NCBI GenBank assembly: GCA_946535695.1
Contig: CAMNDS010000001.1
Span: 1 to 28,611 of the forward strand
Length of the DNA stretch: 28,611 nt
Direction of reading: 5' to 3'
Source: an uncultured Clostridia bacterium
Lineage (GTDB): Bacteria > Bacillota > Clostridia > Oscillospirales > Acutalibacteraceae
Below the pieces are notes generated by a model that did no database searches, had not been told where the DNA came from, and saw nothing but the letters and a program-made list of their open reading frames with translations. A program made the position numbers and the translations under genes. Shown here in pieces: positions 1-7,878 of the stretch (within the stretch, counting starts at the first letter, position 1; the number at the start of each line of letters is the position of its first letter).

Positions 1-182
1 TAGTGAATAAATTATCAAAAAGGGAAAAAATAATAATAGAACTTCTTTTTGGGCTTTTCGGCAAAAAAGAGCTTACACAAAAAGAAGTTGCGGATTCCTT
101 AGGGATTTCGCAATCTTATATTTCTCGTTTAGAAAAAAAGATAATAGGTCGATTAAAAATTGAAATGAACAAAATTTCTTAG
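1..182 (+). CDS. sigE: Sporulation sigma factor, SigE-like (C-terminal end, partial)
   Basis: The reading frame enters from the left edge and ends at TAG 180-182, giving about 59 C-terminal residues. They form sigma-70 region 4: a 'LSKREKIIIELLFGLFG' helix, then the helix-turn-helix 'TQKEVADSLGISQSYISRLEK' that in this family contacts the -35 element. The 'QSYISRLEKKIIGRLK' ending resembles SigE (early mother-cell sporulation factor) more than SigF/SigG, which usually read 'QAQVSRLEK'. Known role of the family: direct mother-cell transcription after asymmetric division. If the assignment is right, the organism has or recently had a sporulation programme. SigK is the main alternative. The start and the pro-sequence lie outside the window. 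Confidence 0.8.
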   Translation, partial: VNKLSKREKIIIELLFGLFGKKELTQKEVADSLGISQSYISRLEKKIIGRLKIEMNKIS

Positions 183-238
183 AACCTGTCTAAAATTTTT
201 TAATTAAAATCGAAATTAAATAAAAAAGTAGAAAAAAC

Positions 239-370
239 AAACTGGATAAAAGAAGATGCTCAAAAATTTTCAGTTATTACCAAGCGTTGGGTTGTCGAGC
301 GTACTTTTGCTTGGTTTGAAAAATTTTGCTGACTTTGGAAAAATTGTGAGCACTTTCTTTTATCCAGTTT
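239..370. repeat. Inverted repeat enclosing transposase relic
   Basis: The arms at 239-254 (AAACTGGATAAAAGAA) and 355-370 (TTCTTTTATCCAGTTT) are perfect 16-bp inverted repeats. Extended to 24 nt (239-262 and 347-370) they still match at 22 positions. They enclose most of the transposase-like reading frame. The layout resembles a small non-autonomous element or the fold-back remains of a larger insertion, but I see no target-site duplication. 'AGAACCTGTCTAAAA' at 181-195 looks like an IS terminus, without a recognisable partner nearby. Confidence 0.6.
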
Positions 371-398
371 ATCTTTTGGCGTTGCTAAAAGCGGATAA
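255..398 (+). pseudogene. IS5-type transposase C-terminal relic (copy 1)
   Basis: Frame 255-398 reads D-A-Q-K-F-S-V-I-T-K-RWVVERTFAWFEKFC, then a TGA stop, then LWKNCEHFLLSSLS. 'KRWVVERTFAW' followed by '(RR)LWKNCE' is the C-terminal signature, including the catalytic Glu, of DDE transposases of the IS5 group. The stop replaces the usual Arg-Arg, and the N-terminal two thirds are gone, so it cannot be functional. Nucleotide similarity to 8361-8450 on the other strand is obvious over about 85 bases. The 183-609 spacer otherwise holds the inverted repeat, the palindromic repeat and the promoter listed separately. Confidence 0.75.
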
Positions 399-440
399 AT
401 AATAATAATTCATAGAAGGTTATGTCCATTTATGAATATA

Positions 441-511
441 GCAATGCAAAAGATTTACATCATTTCCTCTGGCGATGCCGGAGAAAATATCTATCTTTTT
501 TTAGCAATACC
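441..511. repeat. Palindromic dispersed repeat, copy A
   Basis: The core is a hairpin at 467-483: CTCTGGC-gat-GCCGGAG, 7 bp with one G-T pair. The flanks continue as an imperfect palindrome out to GCAATG at about 441 and AGCAATACC at 511. Read on the reverse strand, it runs GTATTGCTAAAAAAAGATAG, then a T-rich stretch and CTCCGGC. The same order recurs on the forward strand at 28311-28362. It lies just upstream of the promoter at 526-554. Similarity to a second site supports a repeat family; its mechanism is unknown. Confidence 0.6.
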
Positions 512-525
512 GTAGTTTTAATCTG

Positions 526-554
526 TTGATATTTAATATATTTTTTGATACAAT
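526..554 (+). promoter_or_regulatory. Sigma-A-type promoter of the ABC transporter-lepA operon
   Basis: -35 TTGATA (526-531) and -10 TACAAT (549-554) are separated by exactly 17 nt. The implied transcript begins around 561, leaving a leader of about 50 nt before the ATG at 610. Confidence 0.7.
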
Positions 555-609
555 CGATGAGCAGTAAGTTATGCACTTAAAAAATAAAAAAGGACTGATA
601 TAATAATTT

Positions 610-2079
610 ATGAATTTGAAAAAAATATGTTTATTCATCATTGCATCGTTTTGTTTGTCAGTTTTTGTATGTTATAATAAAACATTTGGATCTATAGAAA
701 AAAATTGCCTAACAGTTGTTACAAATACACCGTTTTGGCCTTGGGAATACCGAACTGGTGAAGAAGTAGTAGGCGTAGATATAGATATTGCAAGGGAAAT
801 AGCAAAAAACATGAATAAAAAATTAAGAATAAAAGATATGTCTTTTGATGCTCTGATTATAGAACTCGCAGAAAAAAAATGCGATTTGGCGATAGCTGCG
901 ATGAGTGCAACCCCGGAAAGAAGCAAATCTGTAGATTTTTCAGAGCCTTATTTTAAAGCTAATCAGGCAGTACTTGTTAAAAAAGATTCAAATATTTTAT
1001 TACCCAAAGATTTAGAAAATAAAATAATCGGTGTTCAGACCGGGACTACAGGAGATAGCTATTGCGATGATAAATATCAAACATCGAAATATAGCAATGT
1101 TATTGACGCCGTTGAAGATTTAATAAATAATCATGTTGACGCCGTAGTTTTGGACGAATATTTAGCAAAAAATTTTATGCAAAAACGCGGCGATAAAATT
1201 AAGATATTAGACGAATTTTTATTTACTGAAGAATATAGAGTTGCCATCAGAAAAGGCAATACAGAACTCAAAAAAATCGTTAACGAAGTTATTAATAAAC
1301 TCGTACAAGAAGATTTTGTAAATAATAAACTTGCAGAATATTTTTCAAAAGAAGAACAAGAAACAGAAGAAAATAATAATAACTCAGCTCCGGGATTATT
1401 AGAACAAGTTAAAAATAATTTATTTAGTAAAGGCAGACTCTGGCTGACAATAAACGGCTTATTAGTTACGTTTAAAATTACGATTTTTTCACTTATTATC
1501 GGAGTTTTTTTAGGATATCTAACAGCGATTTCGATTCTTGCAAAAAGTAAAAATTTATTTGTAAAATTTTTAAAAATGCTTGCAAAATTTTATGTTAGCG
1601 TAATTCGCGGAACTCCTGTAGTTTGTCAATTATTTATAATATATTACTTAGTACTTTCGCCATTTAATGCAGATAGAGTTTTGTGTGCAATTATTGCATT
1701 CGGAATAAATTCAGGTGCATATGTTTCGGAAATAATCAGGTCCGGAATACTTTCGGTCGATATTGGTCAAATCGAAGCCGGAAAAGCTCTAGGACTTAAC
1801 GAATCTCAAATAATGTGGCATATAATTGCACCGCAAGCGCTTAAAAATTCGCTGGCGACGCTTTGTAACGAATTTATGCAATTAATAAAAGAAACTTCAG
1901 TTGCGGGATTTATAGGCGTCACGGAACTCACAAGGGCCGGCGAAATTATAAGAAGCCAGACGCTTTCGCCGTTTGTGCCACTCATGACTACGGCTTTGAT
2001 ATATTTTACAGTCGTACATCTGGTAGGATTACTTATGGCATTTTTCGAAAGGAGGCTGCGTGCAAGTGATAAAAGTTAA
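610..2079 (+). CDS. Polar amino acid ABC transporter, fused substrate-binding protein and permease
   Basis: This is a single 489-residue chain. Residues 1-27 form a signal peptide/anchor. Residues about 30-255 are a family-3 solute-binding domain: 'VVTNTPFWPWEYRTGEEVVGVDIDIA', then 'MSATPERSKSVDFSEPYF'. Residues about 280-485 are a membrane permease of the polar amino acid type, with the ATPase-docking EAA loop 'EAGKALGLNESQIMWHI' near 390-406. Fused GlnP-like proteins of this kind are known in Gram-positives. The binding domain is displayed outside the membrane and hands amino acid to the attached pore. The specificity (glutamine, arginine or another) cannot be read from the sequence. The stop codon overlaps the ATPase gene by 20 nt, so translation is coupled. 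The start is preceded only by a distant AAGGA; an in-frame TAA at 604-606 excludes longer forms. Confidence 0.9.
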   Translation: MNLKKICLFIIASFCLSVFVCYNKTFGSIEKNCLTVVTNTPFWPWEYRTGEEVVGVDIDIAREIAKNMNKKLRIKDMSFDALIIELAEKKCDLAIAAMSATPERSKSVDFSEPYFKANQAVLVKKDSNILLPKDLENKIIGVQTGTTGDSYCDDKYQTSKYSNVIDAVEDLINNHVDAVVLDEYLAKNFMQKRGDKIKILDEFLFTEEYRVAIRKGNTELKKIVNEVINKLVQEDFVNNKLAEYFSKEEQETEENNNNSAPGLLEQVKNNLFSKGRLWLTINGLLVTFKITIFSLIIGVFLGYLTAISILAKSKNLFVKFLKMLAKFYVSVIRGTPVVCQLFIIYYLVLSPFNADRVLCAIIAFGINSGAYVSEIIRSGILSVDIGQIEAGKALGLNESQIMWHIIAPQALKNSLATLCNEFMQLIKETSVAGFIGVTELTRAGEIIRSQTLSPFVPLMTTALIYFTVVHLVGLLMAFFERRLRASDKS

Positions 2080-2785
2080 TAAATTATTCAAAAAAGTCGA
2101 AAGCGATAAAGGCATAAAAAGACTTTTAAACGGAATTGATTTAGAAGTAAAAGAAGGCGAAAAAGTAGTAATAATAGGGCCATCTGGAGCCGGTAAAAGT
2201 ACTTTTTTGAGATGCATTAATATGCTCGAGAATTTTTCTTCAGGTGATATTTTATTTAATAACAAGTCTATTTTGGATTTTAAACCTGATATTTTAAGAC
2301 AAAAAATCGGCATGATTTTTCAGCATTTTAATTTATTTTCTCACATGACTGTTAAAAGAAATATAACTTTTGCTCCGGTAAAATTAAAATTATGTACGAA
2401 AAAGCAAGCTAATTTGAGAGCTCTTGATTTATTAGAAAAAGTCAAACTTGAAAATAAATTAAATGTTTTCCCGTCTAGGCTTTCGGGCGGCGAAAAACAA
2501 AGAGCAGCAATCGCCAGAGCTTTGGCTATGCAGCCAGAAGTTTTATTAGTTGACGAGCCGACTTCGGCGCTTGATCCAAAAACTGTTGATGAAATTTCGT
2601 CTGTTTTTAAAAATTTGGCAAAAGATATAACTATGATAGCTGTAACGCATGATATGAATTTTGCGAAAAATATTGCAACTAGATTTGTTTTTATGGAAAA
2701 CGGCGAAATAATCGAAGACGGAAGCTATCAAGAAGTTTTTGAAGAAAAAAAACACGAAAAAATCAGATCTTTTTTGCAAGTTTAA
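2060..2785 (+). CDS. glnQ: Amino acid ABC transporter ATPase (GlnQ-like)
   Basis: This is the nucleotide-binding subunit that powers the preceding permease. Over 241 residues, Walker A 'GPSGAGKST' is at 40-48, the Q-loop Gln at 88 ('IFQHFNLF'), the ABC signature 'LSGGEKQ' at 141-147, Walker B 'VLLVDE' at 161-166, the D-loop 'SALD' at 169-172 and the switch His at 197 ('VTHD'). All are intact. The start is a GTG with AAAGGAGG just upstream, lying inside the end of the permease gene. Typical polar amino acid ATPases are about 240 residues, so it is full length. The gene symbol reflects family, not a proven substrate. Confidence 0.92.
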   Translation: MQVIKVNKLFKKVESDKGIKRLLNGIDLEVKEGEKVVIIGPSGAGKSTFLRCINMLENFSSGDILFNNKSILDFKPDILRQKIGMIFQHFNLFSHMTVKRNITFAPVKLKLCTKKQANLRALDLLEKVKLENKLNVFPSRLSGGEKQRAAIARALAMQPEVLLVDEPTSALDPKTVDEISSVFKNLAKDITMIAVTHDMNFAKNIATRFVFMENGEIIEDGSYQEVFEEKKHEKIRSFLQV

Positions 2786-2814
2786 TAAAAAATAATATTT
2801 TCTTGAGGCAAAAA

Positions 2815-4626
2815 ATGAAAGATAAAATTAAAAATATACGAAATTTTTGCATAATTGCACATATCGACCATGGCAAGTCAACCCTTGCTGATAGAATACT
2901 TGAAATTACTAATTCAGTCGATAAGCGTGAAATGTCTGACCAGATGCTTGATAACATGGAACTCGAAAAAGAACGCGGGATAACTATAAAATCTCGTGCT
3001 GTTACGCTTTTTTATAAATCTAAAAATAATACAGAATATATTTTAAATTTAATAGATACTCCCGGGCATGTTGATTTTAATTATGAAGTCTCGAGATCTT
3101 TGGCGGCTTGCGAAGGTGCGATTTTAGTCGTTGATGCAACTCAAGGTGTCGAAGCTCAAACGCTTGCCAATACTTATCTTGCAATAGATTCTGGTCTAGA
3201 AATTATTCCAGTGATTAATAAAATCGACTTGCCAAGTGCTGATCCAGATAAGACTGCCAATGAAATCGAAGATATAATCGGCATTCCGGCACAAGACGCC
3301 CCAAGAGTTTCGGCTAAAACCGGACTGAATATTCAGGAAGTTTTGGAATCTGTTGTAAAAAATATTCCGGCACCAAGCGGAGATTCTAATTCAGAACTTC
3401 AAGCGCTTATTTTTGATTCTGTTTATGATTCTTACAAAGGCGTTATCGTGTATATAAAAATCGTAAACGGAATTTTAAATCTGGGCGATAAAATTAAATT
3501 TATGGCCACCGGCGCTGAGTTTACTGTTACAGAGTGTGGCTATTTAACAGCTACCGGATTCAGGCAAAGCGAAAAACTTGTGGCAGGCGAAGTCGGGTAT
3601 ATTTCGGCGGCAATAAAGACTATTTCTGAAACAAAAGTCGGCGATACTGTAACGCAAGCAAGCAACCCTGCCAAAAAAGCTTTGCCGGGTTATAAATCAA
3701 TAAATCCTATGGTTTTTTGCGGGTTTTATCCTGTTGACGGTGCAAAATATAATTTTTTAAAAGAAGCTCTTGAAAAATTGCAGTTAAACGACGCAGCTTT
3801 AACTTTCGAGCCTGAATCTTCGAGCGCTCTGGGCTTTGGCTTCAGATGCGGCTTTTTGGGACTTTTACACATGGAAATTATAAGCGAAAGACTAGAACGC
3901 GAGTATAATCTTGATTTAATTATAACATCTCCGGGAGTTATTTATAAAATAGAAAAAACTAACGGCGAAATTTTAAAAATAGATAATCCTGCTGATTATC
4001 CAAGTGAAAACGACATAAAAAAAACTTATGAGCCTATTACAAATGCTCATATCTATACGCCTGCAAATTTTATCGGAAGTATCATGGAGCTTTGCCAAGA
4101 AAGGCGCGGCGAGTTTATTAATATTAATTATATAAATTCTGAACGCGCTGATATTAATTATAAATTGCCGCTTAACGAAATAGTTTATGATTTTTTTGAT
4201 ACGTTAAAATCAAAAACCAAAGGCTACGCTTCGTTTGATTATGAACTCGACGGATTTAAAGAATCTGATTTAGTAAAATTAAATATTGCCGTTGCCGGTG
4301 AGCCGGTCGACGCTTTTTCGTTAATAATTCATAGAAGCAAAGCATATTCACGTGGCAGAAAAATAGCAGAAAAATTAAAAGAAAAAATTCCAAGACAGTC
4401 TTTTGCAGTGGCAATTCAGGCATGTATTGGCAATAAGCCTATTGCTCGAGAAACCATAAAGCCATATCGAAAAGACGTTACAGCCAAGTGTTACGGCGGC
4501 GATATAACAAGAAAAAATAAATTACTCGAAAAACAAAAAGAAGGCAAAAAACGCATGAGAAAATTTGGCAGCGTAGAAATTCCCCAAGAGGCTTTCCTGT
4601 CAGCACTTAAACTTTCAGAATATTAG
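2815..4626 (+). CDS. lepA: Elongation factor 4 (LepA) GTPase
   Basis: This is a ribosome-associated GTPase related to EF-G that acts on stalled or mistranslocated ribosomes and in 30S biogenesis. The 603 residues contain G1 'AHIDHGKST' (15-23), the 'RGITIKS' switch I, G3 'DTPGHVDF', G4 'NKID' and G5 'SAK'. The LepA-specific C-terminal domain ends with 'CYGGDITRKNKLLEKQKEGK' and 'FGSVEIPQEAF'. Length and motifs are standard. I take the ATG at 2815, 7 nt after GAGG, rather than an upstream in-frame TTG at 2803. It follows glnQ by 29 nt with no visible terminator, so it probably shares the transporter transcript. Confidence 0.95.
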   Translation: MKDKIKNIRNFCIIAHIDHGKSTLADRILEITNSVDKREMSDQMLDNMELEKERGITIKSRAVTLFYKSKNNTEYILNLIDTPGHVDFNYEVSRSLAACEGAILVVDATQGVEAQTLANTYLAIDSGLEIIPVINKIDLPSADPDKTANEIEDIIGIPAQDAPRVSAKTGLNIQEVLESVVKNIPAPSGDSNSELQALIFDSVYDSYKGVIVYIKIVNGILNLGDKIKFMATGAEFTVTECGYLTATGFRQSEKLVAGEVGYISAAIKTISETKVGDTVTQASNPAKKALPGYKSINPMVFCGFYPVDGAKYNFLKEALEKLQLNDAALTFEPESSSALGFGFRCGFLGLLHMEIISERLEREYNLDLIITSPGVIYKIEKTNGEILKIDNPADYPSENDIKKTYEPITNAHIYTPANFIGSIMELCQERRGEFININYINSERADINYKLPLNEIVYDFFDTLKSKTKGYASFDYELDGFKESDLVKLNIAVAGEPVDAFSLIIHRSKAYSRGRKIAEKLKEKIPRQSFAVAIQACIGNKPIARETIKPYRKDVTAKCYGGDITRKNKLLEKQKEGKKRMRKFGSVEIPQEAFLSALKLSEY

Positions 4627-4658
4627 TTTGTACATTAGTGGATTTTAAAAATCCTCTC

Positions 4659-4686
4659 TTTACAAAAATAATTTTATGATTACAAT
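4659..4686 (+). promoter_or_regulatory. Promoter of the orphan exported protein gene
   Basis: -35 TTTACA (4659-4664), 16-nt spacer, -10 TACAAT (4681-4686). The predicted start near 4693 falls right at the base of the hairpin at 4697-4712. Confidence 0.55.
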
Positions 4687-4696
4687 AGAAAGTGAA

Positions 4697-4712
4697 GCGT
4701 CTGCGTGGACGC
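4697..4712 (+). other. GC-rich hairpin in leader (or lepA terminator)
   Basis: GCGTC-tgcgtg-GACGC is a 5-bp all-paired stem in otherwise AT-rich DNA, followed by CGTTTTAAATTTT. If the promoter just upstream is used, this hairpin caps the 5' end of the next mRNA. Otherwise it could be a weak terminator for lepA, which ends 70 nt upstream. Confidence 0.4.
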
Positions 4713-4753
4713 CGTTTTAAATTTTAAAATTTTAAAAATTAGGAGGGATCCTT

Positions 4754-5488
4754 ATGGGCAAATCGAACAAAGGGACAGTTGCGCTGGCATTAATGGCTAC
4801 ATTGGTTGGCAATCAAGCAACGCTGGCAATGAATGGAAATAAATCTGTTTCTAATTCTTTTTCAAGCAAAACTGGATGTTTATCGGAAAAATCTGCTAAG
4901 CAAGAAAGTATGCTCAAAAAGCTTTGGCCACTTTGGGGTTTTTTAGGAGTTGGAGCAGTAGGTCTTATATCGTGGGGTTTATATAAGGCGTTTAAGCCTG
5001 GTGATAAAGGCAACCCGGGTGAGGCAAAAGGAACAGTTTATTACGGCTTAGGGAGTTCTAAAAGCGCTGACGATTTAAAGAAAAATTGGGAAGATGTTTT
5101 TGGCGGCCTTGATGAAAGCGAATCATTAAGAAACTTTTTGATAAGTTTAAGAGATAAACATGTTGAAAATCTTAAAAAAGAAGACAGTAAAGAAATTGTA
5201 ACCGATTTAATTAAATCAGATGCCAAAATTTATTTCAACAATGATAATTTTGATTGTTATAATACTTTTGATAAGAAGTTAAATTTAACTGATTATGAGC
5301 GTGACATTATTTCAAGTATTGCTAAATTATTCAAAGAAAAATTAGGAATAGTCCCTTGCAGCGTGAGTCGCTATGCTCATTGTTTTTATTTTTCATTTAA
5401 GACTAATGAAGGAGCAGGAACACAAATTTTAAACACGCACGCGTCAGGTATAGAAAACTTGCTTTGTGATTTTATACTTTTTAACTAA
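4754..5488 (+). CDS. Unrecognised exported or membrane-anchored protein
   Basis: I do not recognise the family. The 244 residues begin with a short basic stretch and hydrophobic segment (about 8-26, 'TVALALMATLVGNQATLAM') that looks like a signal peptide, possibly cut after 'TLA'. A Ser/Lys-rich linker with one Cys (42) follows, then a clear transmembrane helix at about 57-79 ('LWPLWGFLGVGAVGLISWGL') and a Gly/Lys hinge (82-93). The last 150 residues are soluble, mixed charged and helical, with Cys at 168, 202, 210 and 238. The start is secure: GGAGGG precedes the ATG at optimal distance, and a dedicated promoter lies upstream. The 3' end overlaps the convergent nrdG by 8 nt. The N-terminal layout suggests delivery of the C-terminal domain to the cell surface; no enzymatic motif is visible. 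Confidence 0.75.
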   Translation: MGKSNKGTVALALMATLVGNQATLAMNGNKSVSNSFSSKTGCLSEKSAKQESMLKKLWPLWGFLGVGAVGLISWGLYKAFKPGDKGNPGEAKGTVYYGLGSSKSADDLKKNWEDVFGGLDESESLRNFLISLRDKHVENLKKEDSKEIVTDLIKSDAKIYFNNDNFDCYNTFDKKLNLTDYERDIISSIAKLFKEKLGIVPCSVSRYAHCFYFSFKTNEGAGTQILNTHASGIENLLCDFILFN

Positions 5489-5975
5489 TTTTTTCAGCAA
5501 ATTGATTCTTTGAAGCAAGTTTTACGCCAAGAATTTTATCGAAAATAGAAGCAGATTTTGGAATGAATCTGCCGAATTTTATTATTATATTTTTAAATTT
5601 TTTAAGCTTTTCAATATAATTTTCAACTTCATTCGGATAATAACCGGTATAAATAACAAAATCATCGTTACAATTTTTTTGCCTAAAATATGAAATTAAA
5701 TTATAAACTTCGTCAAAATTAAAAAATGGTTCAAGACCGCCAAGAATTACAGCTTCCGTAATCGGATTTTTTACATAACGCTCGAAAACTTTATCAATTT
5801 TAATTTTAATATCAGGCATTTTTAAAATTTCGTAGTTCTGACAGCCTGAAATTTCAAGACCGAGTTCTTTGAAACATTTAAAATCGCATTTTGGAAAAGC
5901 GATGAACATCGAAGCTTTTTTATAATCTTGAAAATTTTCATCAACTATTGATTTAACTGTAATAAAATCATTCAT
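5481..5975 (-). CDS. nrdG: Anaerobic ribonucleotide reductase activase (radical SAM), divergent
   Basis: In this family the protein uses a 4Fe-4S cluster and S-adenosylmethionine to put the glycyl radical on NrdD. It has 164 residues. The cluster cysteines appear as C30-x3-C34-x10-C45 ('FPKCDFKCF...SGCQN') instead of the canonical CX3CX2C. The 'ILGGLEPFFNFDEV' stretch matches the GGEP region that binds SAM, and 'FVIYTGY' matches the 'YTGY' strand of NrdG proteins. Its start overlaps the nrdD stop by 8 nt (ATGAATGA), showing translational coupling and confirming the assignment by context. The widened third-cysteine spacing could reflect a subfamily with an insertion. Confidence 0.8.
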   Translation of the reverse strand: MNDFITVKSIVDENFQDYKKASMFIAFPKCDFKCFKELGLEISGCQNYEILKMPDIKIKIDKVFERYVKNPITEAVILGGLEPFFNFDEVYNLISYFRQKNCNDDFVIYTGYYPNEVENYIEKLKKFKNIIIKFGRFIPKSASIFDKILGVKLASKNQFAEKIS

Positions 5976-7878
5976 CTAATTTAAACCACTTTCGTTTATT
6001 AAATTCGGCCTTTCTTTCTTTACTATATGCCGAAAGCGGAACTAAAAATCCTACTATTCTTGAATAAGTGTCAACTGCTTTTTCACCGCATTTTGGGCAG
6101 ATTTCTGATAAAAACGCGTGTTCAGACTTGCAAACCGAAATTTTCCTATTATAAGCAAAATAAATGACACCGGATTTCGCTATATAATTCAAAAGTTTCC
6201 AGGCTTGTTCTTCGCTAGCAAAGTCACCTGCTAAGTTTATATGAGAAATCTGACCGCCACCGCATTCTTTATCAAGTATCGAACCTAATCTAACCTTTTC
6301 TTGTAGCGTACATTTTTCCATTAATGGTATCCATTGGTTTGAATATATGAAATATTTGTATTTACTATCAAAAATCTCATTATCTTTCTGGCAAAGGACA
6401 ACGTTAGCTCTCTCTGCAGGGATAGCCTCGATATTTATGCTGTAATTAAATTCATAAGAATCTTTTTGTTTGTTAATAGAATCAAGTATCTTTTTGGCGA
6501 ATTCAAGACCTTTTTCAGAGTAGGATTTGTTCCCAAATTCATCTGTATCAATAAGTCCGAACTCGTTAACAGCCTCATACATAGCAGTTATCCCAATTGT
6601 ATTGTACTGTTTTTCAAGTTCAATAAGCTTATAAGTATAATTAGGTAGCAATCCATTTTTAATATTTTCAGTTATTACATCTCGGACTACATCCAGAACT
6701 TTAACACAAATATCAACACGTTCTTTTAAAATCTCAAAATATTTTGGCATATCGCCTTCGCTTTCTAGCGCAATACGCCTTAAATTAATCGTGTTTACCT
6801 TTATACTGCCTATCGATAAAGAGGTACCGCCTATTGAGTTTATAAACGCATTTAACTTTGAAGTATTAGAAATAAGCCTGCAACAGTTAGAAAGGCTCGT
6901 AACGTCGCTCCCAACATAAAAATTACTGTCAAACCATTGCATATTATGCTTGTTGCACCATCTTGCAAACTCCATATCAACAAACTTGCCGTCTTGATAG
7001 AGAAGCGAAAAAGTTAAAACCGGAAATGTCATCATAGTTTTGCTGCGTATCTCGGATACGACTTTCATAAATACTTTCTGGTGCTCTATTATGCCCTCTA
7101 TGTGGTCTATAACATATTCGCCATCAGGAAAGCTTCTACCGCCAAATAACTCGATTAAATAGTTTCTATCCATTATGCTTATGTTTGAGAACGCAGATTC
7201 AGTAACCCTTAAATACGGCTGATTTAAGTCATAAATAAATTTCTGGAAGCATTGCCTGCGATAATATTCAGGGTCTTTTAAATAAAAGTTATTTCTTACA
7301 TCATTATACCAAAAATAGTAAGAATAAACCAAATAACTCGGCAAGCCTACAGCGCCGCTCGTTCTGTTCGCTGCCCAGCTTATGAATTCCAAAACGTGGT
7401 CATTATAAGTCGTCAAATGCTTTGGTGGCTCTGTTTTGAACATATTTATAAAAAACAAGCCTTTATTTACAATAGGCTCTAAATCGTAAGCATAACAATA
7501 AGGCATGAAAGCGCACGAAGCAGAATCATGAAGATACGAAACGCCACTCCATTCGCCCTCAAGCCACTTGTTAGCTGTATCTAACCCATATTTTTTAGCT
7601 AAAACTGTAAAAATTTTATTAAACGAAAGCAATTTAGTATGCGGTTTAACCATATCAGCAAGCATAGTTCTTACATCGTGAGTAGTACTATTTGAGCTCG
7701 AATCCAGAGCAATATCTACAACACTTTGATTTTTTAAAAAATTTTCAATGTAATCGGTAAAATTCAAATGCGAATTTGAAAATCCATTGATTATTTCAAA
7801 TTTTTCACCATATTTTTCGGATAATTCTTTGATTTTTTTGGTAAAATTAGTATTTAAATTAAGATTTATATGCATCAT
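5968..7878 (-). CDS. nrdD: Anaerobic (class III) ribonucleoside-triphosphate reductase
   Basis: This is an oxygen-sensitive glycyl-radical enzyme that makes deoxyribonucleotides from ribonucleotides. The 636 residues begin almost directly with the catalytic barrel, with no N-terminal ATP-cone of the E. coli kind. Visible hallmarks are 'SASCAFMPYCYAYDL', 'NCCRL' (the active-site thiyl region), 'CPKCG' from the C-terminal zinc ribbon, and 'RIVGF' with Gly610 as the presumptive radical residue, 26 residues from the end. The ATG at 7878 is chosen because GAGG lies 6 nt upstream; a GTG 12 nt further up is part of that site. It overlaps the redoxin gene by 20 nt and nrdG by 8 nt. Lack of the ATP-cone suggests reduced or different allosteric control. 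Confidence 0.93.
   Translation of the reverse strand: MMHINLNLNTNFTKKIKELSEKYGEKFEIINGFSNSHLNFTDYIENFLKNQSVVDIALDSSSNSTTHDVRTMLADMVKPHTKLLSFNKIFTVLAKKYGLDTANKWLEGEWSGVSYLHDSASCAFMPYCYAYDLEPIVNKGLFFINMFKTEPPKHLTTYNDHVLEFISWAANRTSGAVGLPSYLVYSYYFWYNDVRNNFYLKDPEYYRRQCFQKFIYDLNQPYLRVTESAFSNISIMDRNYLIELFGGRSFPDGEYVIDHIEGIIEHQKVFMKVVSEIRSKTMMTFPVLTFSLLYQDGKFVDMEFARWCNKHNMQWFDSNFYVGSDVTSLSNCCRLISNTSKLNAFINSIGGTSLSIGSIKVNTINLRRIALESEGDMPKYFEILKERVDICVKVLDVVRDVITENIKNGLLPNYTYKLIELEKQYNTIGITAMYEAVNEFGLIDTDEFGNKSYSEKGLEFAKKILDSINKQKDSYEFNYSINIEAIPAERANVVLCQKDNEIFDSKYKYFIYSNQWIPLMEKCTLQEKVRLGSILDKECGGGQISHINLAGDFASEEQAWKLLNYIAKSGVIYFAYNRKISVCKSEHAFLSEICPKCGEKAVDTYSRIVGFLVPLSAYSKERKAEFNKRKWFKLDE

Noticed and set aside
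599..604. TATAAT as a second promoter for the transporter
   Set aside because: It lies 6 nt before the start codon and has no -35 at the right distance; the 526-554 pair is better.
672..926. Antisense open frame inside the transporter gene
   Set aside because: It opposes a gene with clear motifs, has no ribosome-binding site and resembles nothing known; a shadow frame.
4630..4660. GGATTTT/AAAATCC palindrome after lepA as a terminator
   Set aside because: The loop is about one base, the stem is AT-rich and no U-tract follows.
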